Below are positions 55,512 to 63,771 of a stretch of DNA of 63,771 nucleotides, piece by piece; within the stretch, counting starts at the first letter, position 1; each line of letters starts with the position of its first letter. Source of the stretch: Neiella litorisoli (lineage in GTDB: Bacteria; Pseudomonadota; Gammaproteobacteria; Enterobacterales; Neiellaceae); the NCBI RefSeq assembly GCF_014773395.1, contig NZ_JACXAF010000028.1, positions 1 to 63,771 of the forward strand, in the 5' to 3' direction. The notes under the pieces were generated by a model. That model did no database searches and was not told where the DNA came from. It saw only the letters and a program-made list of their open reading frames with translations. A program made the translations under genes and the position numbers.

Positions 55512-56954
55512 ATGGGTCACACAACAAAAATATCTACCCCAGCGCTCGCTGTTCTATTGGGCGCTGGTCTAGTGGCAACTCCAACGTTAGCACTAGCGAA
55601 AAACGTCTCGCCATATTTGCCACTGAAACTTTCTCCGGAAATTGAATACAAAGTCGAGCGCCTATTCGTGCTCGCGGATGAGCCGATTCTCAAACGCCCA
55701 ATTTCAATTCGAGCAGTGTACAAAGCCTTGGCGAAATTAGGCCATCAAGATCCAGCGCTGAGTCGCGCCATCAAGGCCTACTTAAAACGTTATAACGCAA
55801 CCGCCGCGGCTACCCATGCCAGCGCCAAGCTCAGCTCGACCGATAGCCTCGACAACACCAAAACCTTAGCCAATAGTCGCGGCCGAACCACTGGCAGCTC
55901 CTATGAGATCGCCGCTGCCGGTTATTTCAGCCCCAACGACTACGTCTGGGTCAATGTCGGCGGCCTAAGCCACGACGATGAATCCTACCTCGAAGGCACC
56001 TACCTGTCCTTTGGTACCGAGTGGGCACAGGTCGATATTGGCTATCGACCCCACTGGTTTGGACCATTTCAAGATAGTGACATGCTAATTTCGACCAACG
56101 CCAAAACCATGGCTAGCGTTACTATTTCCAATACGGTTCCGCTGACCGACTTTGGCATTACCTATGAAATGTTTTTTGCCGAGATGTCGACATCGAAACT
56201 GATCTTGAGCCAAGACACCGATGAGCGGCTCAAAGGTGAGCCGAAACTATTCGGCTTGCACCTCGGTTTTCAGCCGCTTGATGGCTTTGCCATTGGCTTT
56301 AATCGCTTGATGCAATATGGCGGCGGCGATCGTGATGATAGCTTGGGCGACTTGTTCAAAGCCTTCTGGGATCCTTCTGGCCAAGATAATGTCGGCGACA
56401 AAGGTCGCGACTTTGGCAACCAGCTCACGTCCATTACCACCCGCTACACCTTCCCCGGAGAAATGCCGTTTTCGGTGTACATGGCCTATGCCGGAGAAGA
56501 TACCTCAAATGGCGATAATTTCCGGCTCGGCAATACCTCATTGATGTTTGGTGTGCATTTGCCAAAACTCACCGATCAGCTCGATTTCAGTTACGAATTC
56601 GCTGACTGGCAAAACTCTTGGTACACCAACACCAACTATGGCGATGGCTTACGTGAGGAGAAAGTGGTCATTGGCCACTGGGGCGGACAAAATCGTGATT
56701 TGCAGCCGCCTGTCGGCGCAACGACCCACATGGCTAAATTGATTTGGGAAATGAGCGGCTCGCAGATCCTTACCACCACAGCGCGCTTTATTAGTAACGA
56801 AGATTACTACGGCGCCGATTACGACGATGGTTATGAACTGGGTATCGAATACACCCACGCCCTGCGTTATGGCTTAGTCGGTGCTGAGCTGCTCACCGGT
56901 CAAAATGTTTACGGCGATTCGTTCGCCACTGCAACAGGATTTGTAAGATGGTAA
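55512..56954 (+). CDS. Capsule assembly Wzi-family outer membrane protein
   Basis: The 480-residue protein has a signal peptide ending LALA/K and a long beta-barrel domain that closes with a C-terminal aromatic residue (GFVRW), as outer-membrane barrels do. YEIAAAGYFSPNDYVWVNVG, the WFGPFQDSDMLISTNAKTM region and FSYEFADWQNSWY fit the Wzi/capsule-assembly family (PF14052). Wzi anchors capsule on the surface in Escherichia and Klebsiella, but many marine homologues have no studied role and no capsule genes lie here. GGGAAG lies upstream of the ATG. The next gene overlaps its last codons. Confidence 0.8.
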   Translation: MGHTTKISTPALAVLLGAGLVATPTLALAKNVSPYLPLKLSPEIEYKVERLFVLADEPILKRPISIRAVYKALAKLGHQDPALSRAIKAYLKRYNATAAATHASAKLSSTDSLDNTKTLANSRGRTTGSSYEIAAAGYFSPNDYVWVNVGGLSHDDESYLEGTYLSFGTEWAQVDIGYRPHWFGPFQDSDMLISTNAKTMASVTISNTVPLTDFGITYEMFFAEMSTSKLILSQDTDERLKGEPKLFGLHLGFQPLDGFAIGFNRLMQYGGGDRDDSLGDLFKAFWDPSGQDNVGDKGRDFGNQLTSITTRYTFPGEMPFSVYMAYAGEDTSNGDNFRLGNTSLMFGVHLPKLTDQLDFSYEFADWQNSWYTNTNYGDGLREEKVVIGHWGGQNRDLQPPVGATTHMAKLIWEMSGSQILTTTARFISNEDYYGADYDDGYELGIEYTHALRYGLVGAELLTGQNVYGDSFATATGFVRW

Positions 56955-57502
56955 ATCAGTCCCTAGTCGCGCTTGCCGTGCTAGCCGGTGGCGCATTGCT
57001 GCCGACGCAAGCAACCGAAATTTACGGCAACCTTGGTGTTAACTACCACGATGTCAGCTTTGACACGGGCGATGCCGCATTCGAAGCCGCTCAGGATGAT
57101 TCCGATGTCGGTTACCACGTTGCCATCGGCGTACGCCGCCCATTTGGTGACAGCCAAACCCACTGGCTTGGCTTTCAGTTGGAGTTTGATGAGATCCTCG
57201 GCGACTCAATGGTAGCTTTTCGCGCACTTGATTACCAATATGCGATTGACGACCGCTGGCGCGTCGGCGCGTTCATTGGCGCCGCATCGATTGACACTGG
57301 TGCCTCTCAGACCGGTTACCATCTCGGCGGCGGGGTGATGTACATGAACCTTTTGCCACAACTCGATGTGGGCCTCGACCTTCGCTATGGCGACCGAGTC
57401 GCGCGCGATCGCTTGTTTGCTGATGATCCACAGTCCGATAAATCACCGGATTTCTTCTATGATGTGCTCAGCACTAGCCTATACGCCAGCTGGCGCTTTT
57501 AA
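56948..57502 (+). CDS. Small outer-membrane beta-barrel protein
   Basis: The 184-residue protein has a signal peptide (about 1-22, ending TQA/T), alternating hydrophobic strands and a final Phe after SLYASWRF, which fits an 8-stranded OmpA/OmpW-sized barrel. Its ATG overlaps the wzi-like stop by 7 bp, so the pair is translationally coupled and the two products may act together. coaD begins 18 bp downstream. No specific family can be named from the sequence. Confidence 0.75.
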   Translation: MVNQSLVALAVLAGGALLPTQATEIYGNLGVNYHDVSFDTGDAAFEAAQDDSDVGYHVAIGVRRPFGDSQTHWLGFQLEFDEILGDSMVAFRALDYQYAIDDRWRVGAFIGAASIDTGASQTGYHLGGGVMYMNLLPQLDVGLDLRYGDRVARDRLFADDPQSDKSPDFFYDVLSTSLYASWRF

Positions 57503-57520
57503 TCGACAGGACTTGAATGA

Positions 57521-58006
<486 letters not shown>

Positions 58007-58015
58007 CGCGCAACA

Positions 58016-58825
58016 CTATCGTTGGCAGTGACCACAATAAACGGTGGTTCGCTGACCAACCTTCACTTCCTTGAGTTGCCGCTCACATTGAAAACAGGGC
58101 TTGCCGCCACGGCCGTAGACATACAGCGTTTGCGCAAAGTAGCCCGGACTGCCATCAACTTGTGAAAAATCTTTGAGCGTGGTGCCGCCCTGCTTAATCG
58201 CCGCGGCGAGCACCTGCTTGATGTGATCAGCGAGTTTTAAATAGCGCTGCAAACTAATTTTTCCCGCCTCACGAAGGGGATGAATACCGGCCCGAAACAA
58301 ACTCTCATTGGCATAAATATTACCGACACCGACGACAATCTTGTTGTCCATAATAAAGTTCTTCACCGGCGACTTTCGGGTTCGCGATAACTCGAATAAA
58401 CGATTGCCATCAAACCCGTCGGTTAACGGCTCAGGCCCAAGCGATGCCAGCAATTCGTGAGCTTCTGGCTGTTGATCGAACAATAAGCAGCCAAAGCGTC
58501 TGGGATCATTCAAGCGCAGCATATCGCCGCTGGCGAGGTGGATATCGACATGATCATGTTTGGCCGCGGGCGTGGTCACCGGCACCACTCGCAAACTGCC
58601 GGACATGCCCAAATGCAAAATGGCAGAGCCAACCTTAGTATCAATCAATAGGTATTTTGCGCGGCGTCGAACCTGCTCAATAGTTTGCCCCACTAACTGC
58701 TGAATCGCATCGGGTACTGGCCAGCGCAACCGGCTGTCACGAACCACGACGGCGGTAATGGTTTGCGCCGTCAAATGCGGCTCAATGCCCATCCGGCTGA
58801 CTTCAACTTCAGGTAGTTCAGGCAT
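58016..58825 (-). CDS. mutM: Formamidopyrimidine-DNA glycosylase
   Basis: MutM removes 8-oxoguanine and ring-opened purines. The 269-residue protein has the catalytic MPELPEVE N-terminus (Pro2, Glu3), the conserved Lys in LHLGMSG-region chemistry, the H2TH region with [10 protein letters not shown] and a C-terminal zinc finger with CFQC and CGHC. It is followed on the same strand, upstream, by a small membrane protein gene and rpmBG, the E. coli order apart from the extra gene. Confidence 0.96.
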   Translation of the reverse strand: MPELPEVEVSRMGIEPHLTAQTITAVVVRDSRLRWPVPDAIQQLVGQTIEQVRRRAKYLLIDTKVGSAILHLGMSGSLRVVPVTTPAAKHDHVDIHLASGDMLRLNDPRRFGCLLFDQQPEAHELLASLGPEPLTDGFDGNRLFELSRTRKSPVKNFIMDNKIVVGVGNIYANESLFRAGIHPLREAGKISLQRYLKLADHIKQVLAAAIKQGGTTLKDFSQVDGSPGYFAQTLYVYGRGGKPCFQCERQLKEVKVGQRTTVYCGHCQR

Positions 58826-58833
58826 ATCAATTC

Positions 58834-59289
58834 CTATGGTTCGATGAGCACTTGCGCAAAATCGTCAAACTGCTGTTGGTTGAGTTGCCAGGCCCAATCA
58901 CCATTGGCCGGTTGAATCCGCAACAACGGCTCATCGAGAATGAAAATAATCGGTTCTTGCTGCGCCAGCAGCTGCAAACGAATCATCTTATCCAGTGCGA
59001 TGTTGGGATTGGCATCAGTGACCGGATAAGGTTCAAACCACAGTGTCAGCCAGCTATCGATTGCAGCCGCATCCCAGCTATCATCACTGGTACGCCAACT
59101 CGGGCCAAGACGGTCAATTTGACGGGCGGCCGTTTGAATAGATAACACTTGCGCAGACGGCGCGAGGATTGGCGATGCTTCCTCGGTTTCGAGAAATCGT
59201 TTTTGGGAGAAATTAATGACAATGATAAACAGCAGAATGGCGAAAATGAGAACATTGTTCCAGCCACGTTTTGATAGCTTTAGCGCCAT
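58834..59289 (-). CDS. Conserved hypothetical membrane-anchored protein
   Basis: The 151-residue protein has one N-terminal membrane helix (about 11-28) after a basic start ([12 protein letters not shown]) and a soluble, probably periplasmic domain with SWRTSDDSW and [11 protein letters not shown] recognise no catalytic motif. AAGGAG before the ATG at 59289 decides the start over longer forms. It lies 8 bp upstream of mutM and after the rpmBG terminator, so it may be co-transcribed with mutM. Similar small proteins stand beside mutM in related genera. Confidence 0.7.
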   Translation of the reverse strand: MALKLSKRGWNNVLIFAILLFIIVINFSQKRFLETEEASPILAPSAQVLSIQTAARQIDRLGPSWRTSDDSWDAAAIDSWLTLWFEPYPVTDANPNIALDKMIRLQLLAQQEPIIFILDEPLLRIQPANGDWAWQLNQQQFDDFAQVLIEP

Positions 59290-59367
59290 TGTTCTCTCCT
59301 TCTTGGCCAAACAACCAGCCATGGCTCGCATTCCAAAGAGGCCCAAGCTTACCTTAATTCAGGCAAT

Positions 59368-59394
59368 AAAAAACCCGGCATCGGCCGGGTTTTT
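59368..59394 (-). terminator. Intrinsic terminator of rpmB-rpmG
   Basis: CCCGGC (59374-59379) and GCCGGG (59384-59389) pair around a 4-nt ATCG loop, with flanking A and T runs extending the stem. On the minus strand a run of six T follows, so it ends the rpmB-rpmG transcript. Confidence 0.88.
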
Positions 59395-59417
59395 CAATCT
59401 CAAGAAGACATCAAGAT

Positions 59418-59588
59418 TTACTTGATTTTGCCTTCTTTGTACATCACATGCTTACGTGCAACTGGATCAAATTTTTTGATTTCAAATTTGCCAGGCATGT
59501 TGCGCTTGTTCTTGTCAGTGGTATAGAAGTGACCAGTACCAGCTGATGAGTTCAAGCGAATCTTTTCGCGTCCACCTTTAGCAGCCAT
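59418..59588 (-). CDS. rpmG: 50S ribosomal protein L33
   Basis: Read on the minus strand this encodes a 56-residue protein starting [20 protein letters not shown] and ending YKEGKIK, which matches E. coli L33 nearly throughout. There are no zinc CxxC pairs, so it is the C-minus type. AAGGAGTTAAGTC precedes the ATG. It is too short for simple length-based gene finding. It is downstream of rpmB and followed by an intrinsic terminator. Confidence 0.95.
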   Translation of the reverse strand: MAAKGGREKIRLNSSAGTGHFYTTDKNKRNMPGKFEIKKFDPVARKHVMYKEGKIK

Positions 59589-59599
59589 GACTTAACTCC

Positions 59600-59836
59600 T
59601 TAAACCTTTTCGCCACGGGCACGCAGTTCAGCTAGAACTACATCGATGCCCTTTTTGTCGATGATACGCATACCTTTGGTAGAGATACGCAGTTTCACAA
59701 AACGTTTTTCTGATTCCACCCAAAAACGGTGGTTTTGCAGATTTGGCAAGAAGCGACGTTTGGTCGCGTTCTTCGCGTGCGAACGGTTGTTACCAGTAAC
59801 CGGACGCTTGCCAGTGACTTGACATACTTTAGACAT
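59600..59836 (-). CDS. rpmB: 50S ribosomal protein L28
   Basis: The 78-residue protein [20 protein letters not shown] ... is full-length L28 with the conserved [14 protein letters not shown] and [15 protein letters not shown] segments. GGAGAC precedes the ATG at 59836; longer in-frame forms are not homologous. It forms the rpmB-rpmG operon with an 11-bp gap. Confidence 0.96.
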   Translation of the reverse strand: MSKVCQVTGKRPVTGNNRSHAKNATKRRFLPNLQNHRFWVESEKRFVKLRISTKGMRIIDKKGIDVVLAELRARGEKV

Positions 59837-59990
59837 GTCGATTTGTCTCCGAAAATTCTTAATATGCTCGAGCGTACTGTATCCTGCATGTGGCCGTCGC
59901 CCAGGACACAAGAGGGCGCATTTTATACAGCGGAATGAATTTAAGATCAAGAGAAAACCGCCTTTTAGGCCGAAAATGATTAAAATTGCT

Positions 59991-60662
59991 TCACATTAGC
60001 TGTCGCTCTGCCATTGAGGTCACTGCACCTTGTGCCACCACTAAATGATCCAACACCGTGATATCAACCAAAGCCAGAGCATCTCGAATGGTTTGAGTGA
60101 TGTGTATATCGGCATTGCTCGGTTCGGCCACACCGGATGGATGATTGTGGCATAAAATCAATGCGGCGGCATTGGCAGCAAGCGCCTCCTGCACCACAAT
60201 TCGCGGATAAACACTGGCTTGATTAATGGTGCCGTGGAATAACTCCTTGTACTTAATCAAGCGATGTTGGCTATCAAGCAGCAGCACAGCGAACGTTTCG
60301 TTGGGCAAATGGGCTAACTGACTGGCCGCATAACGCTTGGCCGCCTCACTGCCATCAACCGCAACTCGGCTGAGCTCCGTCGCCATCACTCGGCGGGCCA
60401 TTTCCATCACCGCCTGCAGTTGCACATACTTTGCCGTGCCGAGTCCCTTGGCCTGACAAAACTGCTGTTGACTCGCAGCCATCAAGTGACATAAATCGCC
60501 AAAGCCATCGAGCAATTGATGCGCCAGTTGCACCACGTTACATCCTGGCAACCCAGTGCGAAGAAAAATTGCCAATAGCTCGGCATCGGTTAGTGCGTTA
60601 GCGCCTTGCGCCAATAGCTTTTCGCGCGGCCGAATTGATTGCGGCCATTGATTTAATTGCAT
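59991..60662 (-). CDS. radC: RadC family JAB/MPN domain protein
   Basis: The 223-residue protein has an N-terminal helix-hairpin-helix-like part ([19 protein letters not shown]) and a JAMM metalloprotease-like domain with [18 protein letters not shown]. The name RadC reflects an old link to recombination that has since been questioned; the chromosomal copy between rpmBG and coaBC has no firm role. GGAGG before the ATG at 60662 decides the start. A perfect TGCATCGATGCA palindrome (60674-60685) lies just upstream. Confidence 0.9.
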   Translation of the reverse strand: MQLNQWPQSIRPREKLLAQGANALTDAELLAIFLRTGLPGCNVVQLAHQLLDGFGDLCHLMAASQQQFCQAKGLGTAKYVQLQAVMEMARRVMATELSRVAVDGSEAAKRYAASQLAHLPNETFAVLLLDSQHRLIKYKELFHGTINQASVYPRIVVQEALAANAAALILCHNHPSGVAEPSNADIHITQTIRDALALVDITVLDHLVVAQGAVTSMAERQLM

Positions 60663-60964
60663 GCTTGCCTCCGTGCATCGATGCAAATTCCATGTTTGTG
60701 TGGCGGCTCGCTTTTGACGCTCACCGTTTGACTATAGCAGAGCATTAAGTCGGCGCAGCGAAGCCCACTCGCGAGTTGTTATGGATTCGAATTAACTATC
60801 AATTTTGAACAACTTGTGCAAAATTCGAACAAAACTGTAAAAACTCACTATTTTCTTTAAGCGTCAGATCACGCAGATCAATAAAGCTGTTTGCCAGCAC
60901 GTACGAATAGCTTGAGGTGTGTGGTAAGGTAACGCCCACATACTTCGATTACGGGCCATTGTTT

Positions 60965-62158
60965 GTGTTAACCAATAAACGCATTTTAATTGGCATTACG
61001 GGCGGCATTGCTGCCTATAAAATTCCCGAACTTGTACGCCGATTGAAAGATCTAGGGGCTGATGTTCGTGTCGTCATGACGCCAGCATCAGAAGCCTTTA
61101 TCACGCCGCTGACGCTACAAGCAGTATCCGGCCACCCGGTTGCCGATAGTTTGCTCGATCCAAACGCGGAAGCCGCTATGGGCCATATTGAATTGGCACG
61201 TTGGGCGGACTTGGTGCTGATTGCACCCGCTAGCGCTGATTTCATCGCCCGCTATTGTGCTGGCATGGGCAACGATCTGCTGTCGACATTATGCTTAGCA
61301 ACCACAGCACCGGTGGTCATTGCGCCAGCCATGAATCAACAAATGTGGCAAGCCACAGCAACTCAGCACAACATGCAAGTGCTTGCCGAACGTAACGTGC
61401 CCGTTTGGGGCCCTGCTCAGGGCTCACAGGCTTGTGGCGAGGTCGGCCCAGGCCGAATGCTCGAACCCACTGAAATCCTCGCTAAGGTGCAAGATTTTCT
61501 GTTACCCGAACAGTTATTGTCAGGTAAGAAAATAGCCATTACCGCAGGCCCTACTCGCGAAGCACTCGATCCAGTGCGTTACATCAGCAATCACAGTTCC
61601 GGCAAGATGGGCTTCGCCTTGGCCGCAGAAGCCGCTCGGATGGGCGCCGAGGTCACCTTGATCAGCGGCCCAGTCAATCTGCCAACTCCAGCCGGTTGCC
61701 AGCGAGTGGATGTGACCAGTGCCCAGCAAATGCTCGACGCGGCACTCGCCGTTGCGACCGAACAAGATGTCTTTATTGGCTGCGCTGCGGTTGCCGATTA
61801 CCGCGCCGCCAACGTCGCCAGTCAGAAAATGAAAAAACAAGGCGAGCAGCTCAGCATCGAACTGGTGAAAAATCCCGACATTATTGCCACGGTGGCCGCC
61901 CAGAGCGAAGCAACCTTTGTGGTTGGTTTCGCCGCTGAAACCCAGCAAGTCGAGCAATATGCCCGCAGCAAATTGGCAGCAAAAGGGCTCGATATGATTG
62001 CCGCCAACGATGTCAGTAACAGCAGCATTGGCTTTAACGCCGATGACAACGCCTTGACCGTGTTTTGGCCTAACGGCCAGCAAGCCATCGCTCAAGCCAG
62101 CAAACAACAAGTTGCCGCCCAATTGCTGCAACTTATTCAGCAACAGATACAGCCATAA
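60965..62158 (+). CDS. coaBC: Bifunctional phosphopantothenoylcysteine synthetase/decarboxylase
   Basis: CoaBC joins cysteine to phosphopantothenate and decarboxylates the product in CoA synthesis. The N-terminal flavoprotein (CoaC) part has [10 protein letters not shown], the [19 protein letters not shown] region and APAMNQQMW (PXMNXXMW). The CoaB part has [20 protein letters not shown] and [10 protein letters not shown] place the start at GTG 60965 ([10 protein letters not shown]) because it matches the E. coli N-terminus; a GTG at 60917 would add 16 residues. The ribosome binding site is not clear for either. Confidence 0.93.
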   Translation: MLTNKRILIGITGGIAAYKIPELVRRLKDLGADVRVVMTPASEAFITPLTLQAVSGHPVADSLLDPNAEAAMGHIELARWADLVLIAPASADFIARYCAGMGNDLLSTLCLATTAPVVIAPAMNQQMWQATATQHNMQVLAERNVPVWGPAQGSQACGEVGPGRMLEPTEILAKVQDFLLPEQLLSGKKIAITAGPTREALDPVRYISNHSSGKMGFALAAEAARMGAEVTLISGPVNLPTPAGCQRVDVTSAQQMLDAALAVATEQDVFIGCAAVADYRAANVASQKMKKQGEQLSIELVKNPDIIATVAAQSEATFVVGFAAETQQVEQYARSKLAAKGLDMIAANDVSNSSIGFNADDNALTVFWPNGQQAIAQASKQQVAAQLLQLIQQQIQP

Positions 62159-62174
62159 GGTTTGATAACGCACC

Positions 62175-62630
62175 ATGAAACCCATTGACGTCAAAATTCT
62201 TGATTCCCGTATTGGTACCGACTTTCCACTCCCTGCCTATGCCACTGACGGCTCTGCAGGTCTGGATCTGCGAGCTTGTGTCGATGGCCCGCTTGTCATC
62301 AGTCCGGGCGAAACCAAGCTCATCGAAACCGGCATTGCCATTCATATCGGCGATCCTAGCCTCGCAGCCACCATTTTGCCTCGCTCGGGCTTAGGCCATA
62401 AGCACGGCATTGTACTGGGCAATTTGGTCGGCCTGATTGACTCCGACTATCAGGGCCCGTTGATGGTGTCATGTTGGAACCGTGGCTCAGAAGTATTCAC
62501 TATTGAGCCAGGTGATCGCATTGCCCAGTTAGTCTTTTTGCCAGTCGTCCAAGCGCAGTTCAATGTGGTTCAATCGTTTGACGAAACTGAGCGTGGCGAA
62601 GGTGGCTTTGGCCACTCAGGCAAGCAGTAA
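62175..62630 (+). CDS. dut: dUTP diphosphatase
   Basis: Dut hydrolyses dUTP to keep uracil out of DNA and supply dUMP. The 151-residue trimeric-type protein has the five motifs: [38 protein letters not shown] and the C-terminal [11 protein letters not shown]. It lies 16 bp after coaBC and 35 bp before slmA, the E. coli order. Confidence 0.97.
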   Translation: MKPIDVKILDSRIGTDFPLPAYATDGSAGLDLRACVDGPLVISPGETKLIETGIAIHIGDPSLAATILPRSGLGHKHGIVLGNLVGLIDSDYQGPLMVSCWNRGSEVFTIEPGDRIAQLVFLPVVQAQFNVVQSFDETERGEGGFGHSGKQ

Positions 62631-62665
62631 AGTAATCGTATCCGCTCCGACGTTAGGAGGTAACT

Positions 62666-63289
62666 ATGTCAGAGACCAAAGCGCCGTCAGAGACCAAAGC
62701 GGCAGAACCCAAGATCAATCGCCGCGAGCACATTTTGCAGTGTCTGGCTCAAATGCTGGAAACTTCACCGGGGCAACGGATCACAACAGCCAAGCTTGCC
62801 GCCGAAGTTGGGGTGTCAGAAGCTGCGTTGTATCGTCACTTCCCGTCCAAAGCGAGAATGTTTGAGGGCCTGATCGAGTTTATCGAAGAGTCGATTCTAA
62901 GCCGCATCAATCTGATCTTGAGCGAACAGAAAGACACAATTCAGCGCTGCCAGTTAATTCTGCAACTGGTGCTGACGTTCGCCGAGCGTAACCCTGGCAT
63001 CACGCGTCTGATGAACGGTGATGCCTTGATGGGCGAAAACGAGCGCCTGCGAGCACGCATTAACGCCCTATTTGAGAAGATCCAGACTCATATTAAGCAA
63101 GCGCTACGAGAAAAGGCCCTGCGCGAGGGCATTGGCTTCCGCCTTGATGAGGGGATGTTGGCCAACTTGCTACTGGCATACGCCGAAGGCCGGATTTCAC
63201 AATACGTTCGCTCAGATTTTAAGGTACTGCCAACGCAGGACTTTAACGAGCAATGGGCATTCATGCGGCAACAGCTACTACAAAGCTAG
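62666..63289 (+). CDS. slmA: Nucleoid occlusion factor SlmA
   Basis: SlmA is a TetR-family DNA-binding protein that stops FtsZ ring assembly over the nucleoid. The 207-residue protein has [15 protein letters not shown], the HTH region [20 protein letters not shown] (40-59) and [19 protein letters not shown], all typical of SlmA. The extended N-terminus contains a short SETKA repeat. AGGAGGT precedes the ATG. An intrinsic terminator follows. Confidence 0.96.
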   Translation: MSETKAPSETKAAEPKINRREHILQCLAQMLETSPGQRITTAKLAAEVGVSEAALYRHFPSKARMFEGLIEFIEESILSRINLILSEQKDTIQRCQLILQLVLTFAERNPGITRLMNGDALMGENERLRARINALFEKIQTHIKQALREKALREGIGFRLDEGMLANLLLAYAEGRISQYVRSDFKVLPTQDFNEQWAFMRQQLLQS

Positions 63290-63310
63290 CAGGTCGCAGA
63301 ATTCAGCCGA

Positions 63311-63337
63311 AAGCCTCCAAAATTTGGGGGCTTTTTT
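63311..63337 (+). terminator. Intrinsic terminator of the coaBC-dut-slmA transcript
   Basis: AAGCCTCC (63311-63318) pairs with GGGGGCTT (63326-63333; one G-T pair), loop AAAATTT, followed by a T-run. It lies 21 bp after slmA. Confidence 0.88.
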
Positions 63338-63364
63338 GTCTCAACAGCTATTCCTCCTTCCCCT

Positions 63365-63474
63365 TAGCGCTTCTAATTAGTCTCAACTCATACACGCCGT
63401 GAATACATCCTTGTAGGCTCTACTGCAGCTTCCATGCTGCAGAAGGTCTTCGCCGAGACTAATTAGAAGCGCTA
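63365..63474. repeat. Intergenic hairpin repeat, copy B, with 20-bp perfect outer arms
   Basis: TAGCGCTTCTAATTAGTCTC (63365-63384) is exactly mirrored at 63455-63474. The 70 bp between hold the core ACGCCGTGAA, a CATCC/GGCTC segment and an inner hairpin CTGCAGC-ttccat-GCTGCAG (63423-63442). The core aligns with copy A at 8696-8753, but the outer arms have unrelated sequence and the inner stem has a compensated C-G to A-T change. There is no reading frame worth noting. Confidence 0.7.
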
Positions 63475-63540
63475 TCCAGTTTAAGCTCACCACGGCAGAA
63501 GTAGCACACGGACGTGCTGCCTACGGACCGAAGGATGGAT

Positions 63541-63660
63541 ACCGTTCGTCCTGAACATCGCCGCTCCTGCGCATCCATGCGCCCACGGCATACCGTTCGT
63601 CCTGAACATCGCCGCTCCTGCGCATCCATGCGCCCACGGCATACCGTTCGTCCTGAACAT
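63541..63660. repeat. 51-bp tandem repeat, 2.35 copies, each with a hairpin
   Basis: Units start at 63541, 63592 and 63643 (the last only 18 bp, ending at 63660). Each full unit begins ACCGTTCGTCCTGAACAT and contains the palindrome GCGCAT-CC-ATGCGC (63569-63582 and 63620-63633). The two complete copies look identical, which suggests recent amplification. The 51-bp length keeps a reading frame open, but there is no start signal and no protein-like composition, so I treat it as non-coding. Confidence 0.8.
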
Positions 63661-63680
63661 AAAAAACCAGCCCGGAGGCT

Positions 63681-63713
63681 AATGCCAGTCAGTTAAGCTG
63701 ACTGGCATTTTTC
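63681..63713 (+). terminator. Strong intrinsic terminator near the right edge
   Basis: AATGCCAGTCAG (63681-63692) and CTGACTGGCATT (63698-63709) form a 12-bp stem with a TTAAG loop, followed by T residues on the plus strand. On the minus strand AGCC-TCCG-GGCT and a six-T run (around 63661-63680) could end a leftward transcript from a gene beyond the window. The last 58 bp hold no gene I can recognise. Confidence 0.75.
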
Positions 63714-63771
63714 TTATTGGGATATTTTCGCGCCTTGTGCTTCACGCATCTAGGGTAAATTCTGTCTTCCC

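Larger units (their letters stand above)
63290..63771. other. Gene-free repeat-rich interval at the right edge
   Basis: These 482 bp after slmA hold the slmA terminator, repeat copy B, a third GC-rich hairpin region (AGCAC at 63503-63507 against GTGCT at 63514-63518), the 51-bp tandem repeat and a second terminator. pyrE, which follows slmA in E. coli, is not here. No coding region is supported. Confidence 0.7.

Noticed and set aside
63365-63474. Integron attC site or miniature transposon
   Set aside because: The 20-bp perfect arms suggested this, but there is no RYYYAAC/GTTRRRY core, no target duplication is visible, and the arms differ completely from those of copy A, unlike transposon terminal repeats.
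63514-63696. Open frame of 60 codons across the 51-bp tandem repeat
   Set aside because: The frame stays open because the unit is a multiple of three; composition is Arg/His/Pro-rich, there is no ribosome binding site, and it ends inside a terminator.

Overview
The window is chromosomal DNA of a marine-type gammaproteobacterium, most likely in or near the Alteromonadales (Shewanella-like gene content). I judge this from dense housekeeping genes in an order that largely matches blocks of the Escherichia coli chromosome, together with Shewanella/Vibrio-type features: an aa3/caa3 cytochrome oxidase cluster, a type II secretion cluster placed between yrfG and hslR, a FabR-desaturase pair and a membrane-bound RRM protein beside an rRNA operon. 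Species cannot be fixed from the sequence alone. There is no phage, insertion sequence, CRISPR array or tRNA in the window.

Layout. 1-532: leader and tandem promoters of an rRNA operon that runs off the left edge on the minus strand. 533-8609: RRM protein, murI, trmA, fabR, a FabR-controlled fatty acid desaturase, sthA, cysQ, nudE, yrfG. 8801-20091: a twelve-gene type II secretion operon, gspC to gspN, on the minus strand. 20272-28692: hslR, hslO, pckA, envZ-ompR, greB, tex. 28721-32262: a putative metalloprotease with a small flagellar-D0-like partner, bioH, a ComF/GntX protein and nfuA. 32346-35243: a very long lipoprotein that joins a PKD-like domain, two DUF1566 domains and a sulfatase. 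36738-45164: a DinF-type MATE exporter followed upstream by the cytochrome c oxidase structural and assembly genes. 46112-50205: sulA-lexA with two SOS boxes, plsB, ubiA. 50338-54536: a FliL-like secreted protein, glpG-glpE, a mini zinc-ribbon protein, kbl-tdh. 54655-57502: a TetR regulator divergent from a Wzi-family outer-membrane barrel and a second small barrel. 57521-63289: coaD, mutM, a small membrane protein, rpmB-rpmG, radC, coaBC, dut, slmA. 63290-63771: about 480 bp of non-coding repeats and a terminator.

How the genes work together. The oxidase block is complete for subunits I, II and III plus copper delivery (Sco, CtaG), heme A synthesis (CtaA, CtaB) and SURF1. The gsp block gives all inner-membrane, pseudopilin and secretin parts of a type II secretion system except the prepilin peptidase. 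FabR has a perfect palindromic operator just downstream of the -10 element of the desaturase, which suggests direct feedback on membrane unsaturation.

Most unusual items: the DUF1566-DUF1566-sulfatase lipoprotein; two copies of an intergenic hairpin repeat whose stems co-vary; a 51-bp tandem hairpin repeat; the TetR-Wzi-barrel locus occupying the place where E. coli keeps its LPS-core genes; a D0-only flagellar-like small protein coupled to a putative metalloprotease; and a Sco-like protein inside the oxidase operon that keeps the CxxxC pair but apparently not the copper-binding histidine.
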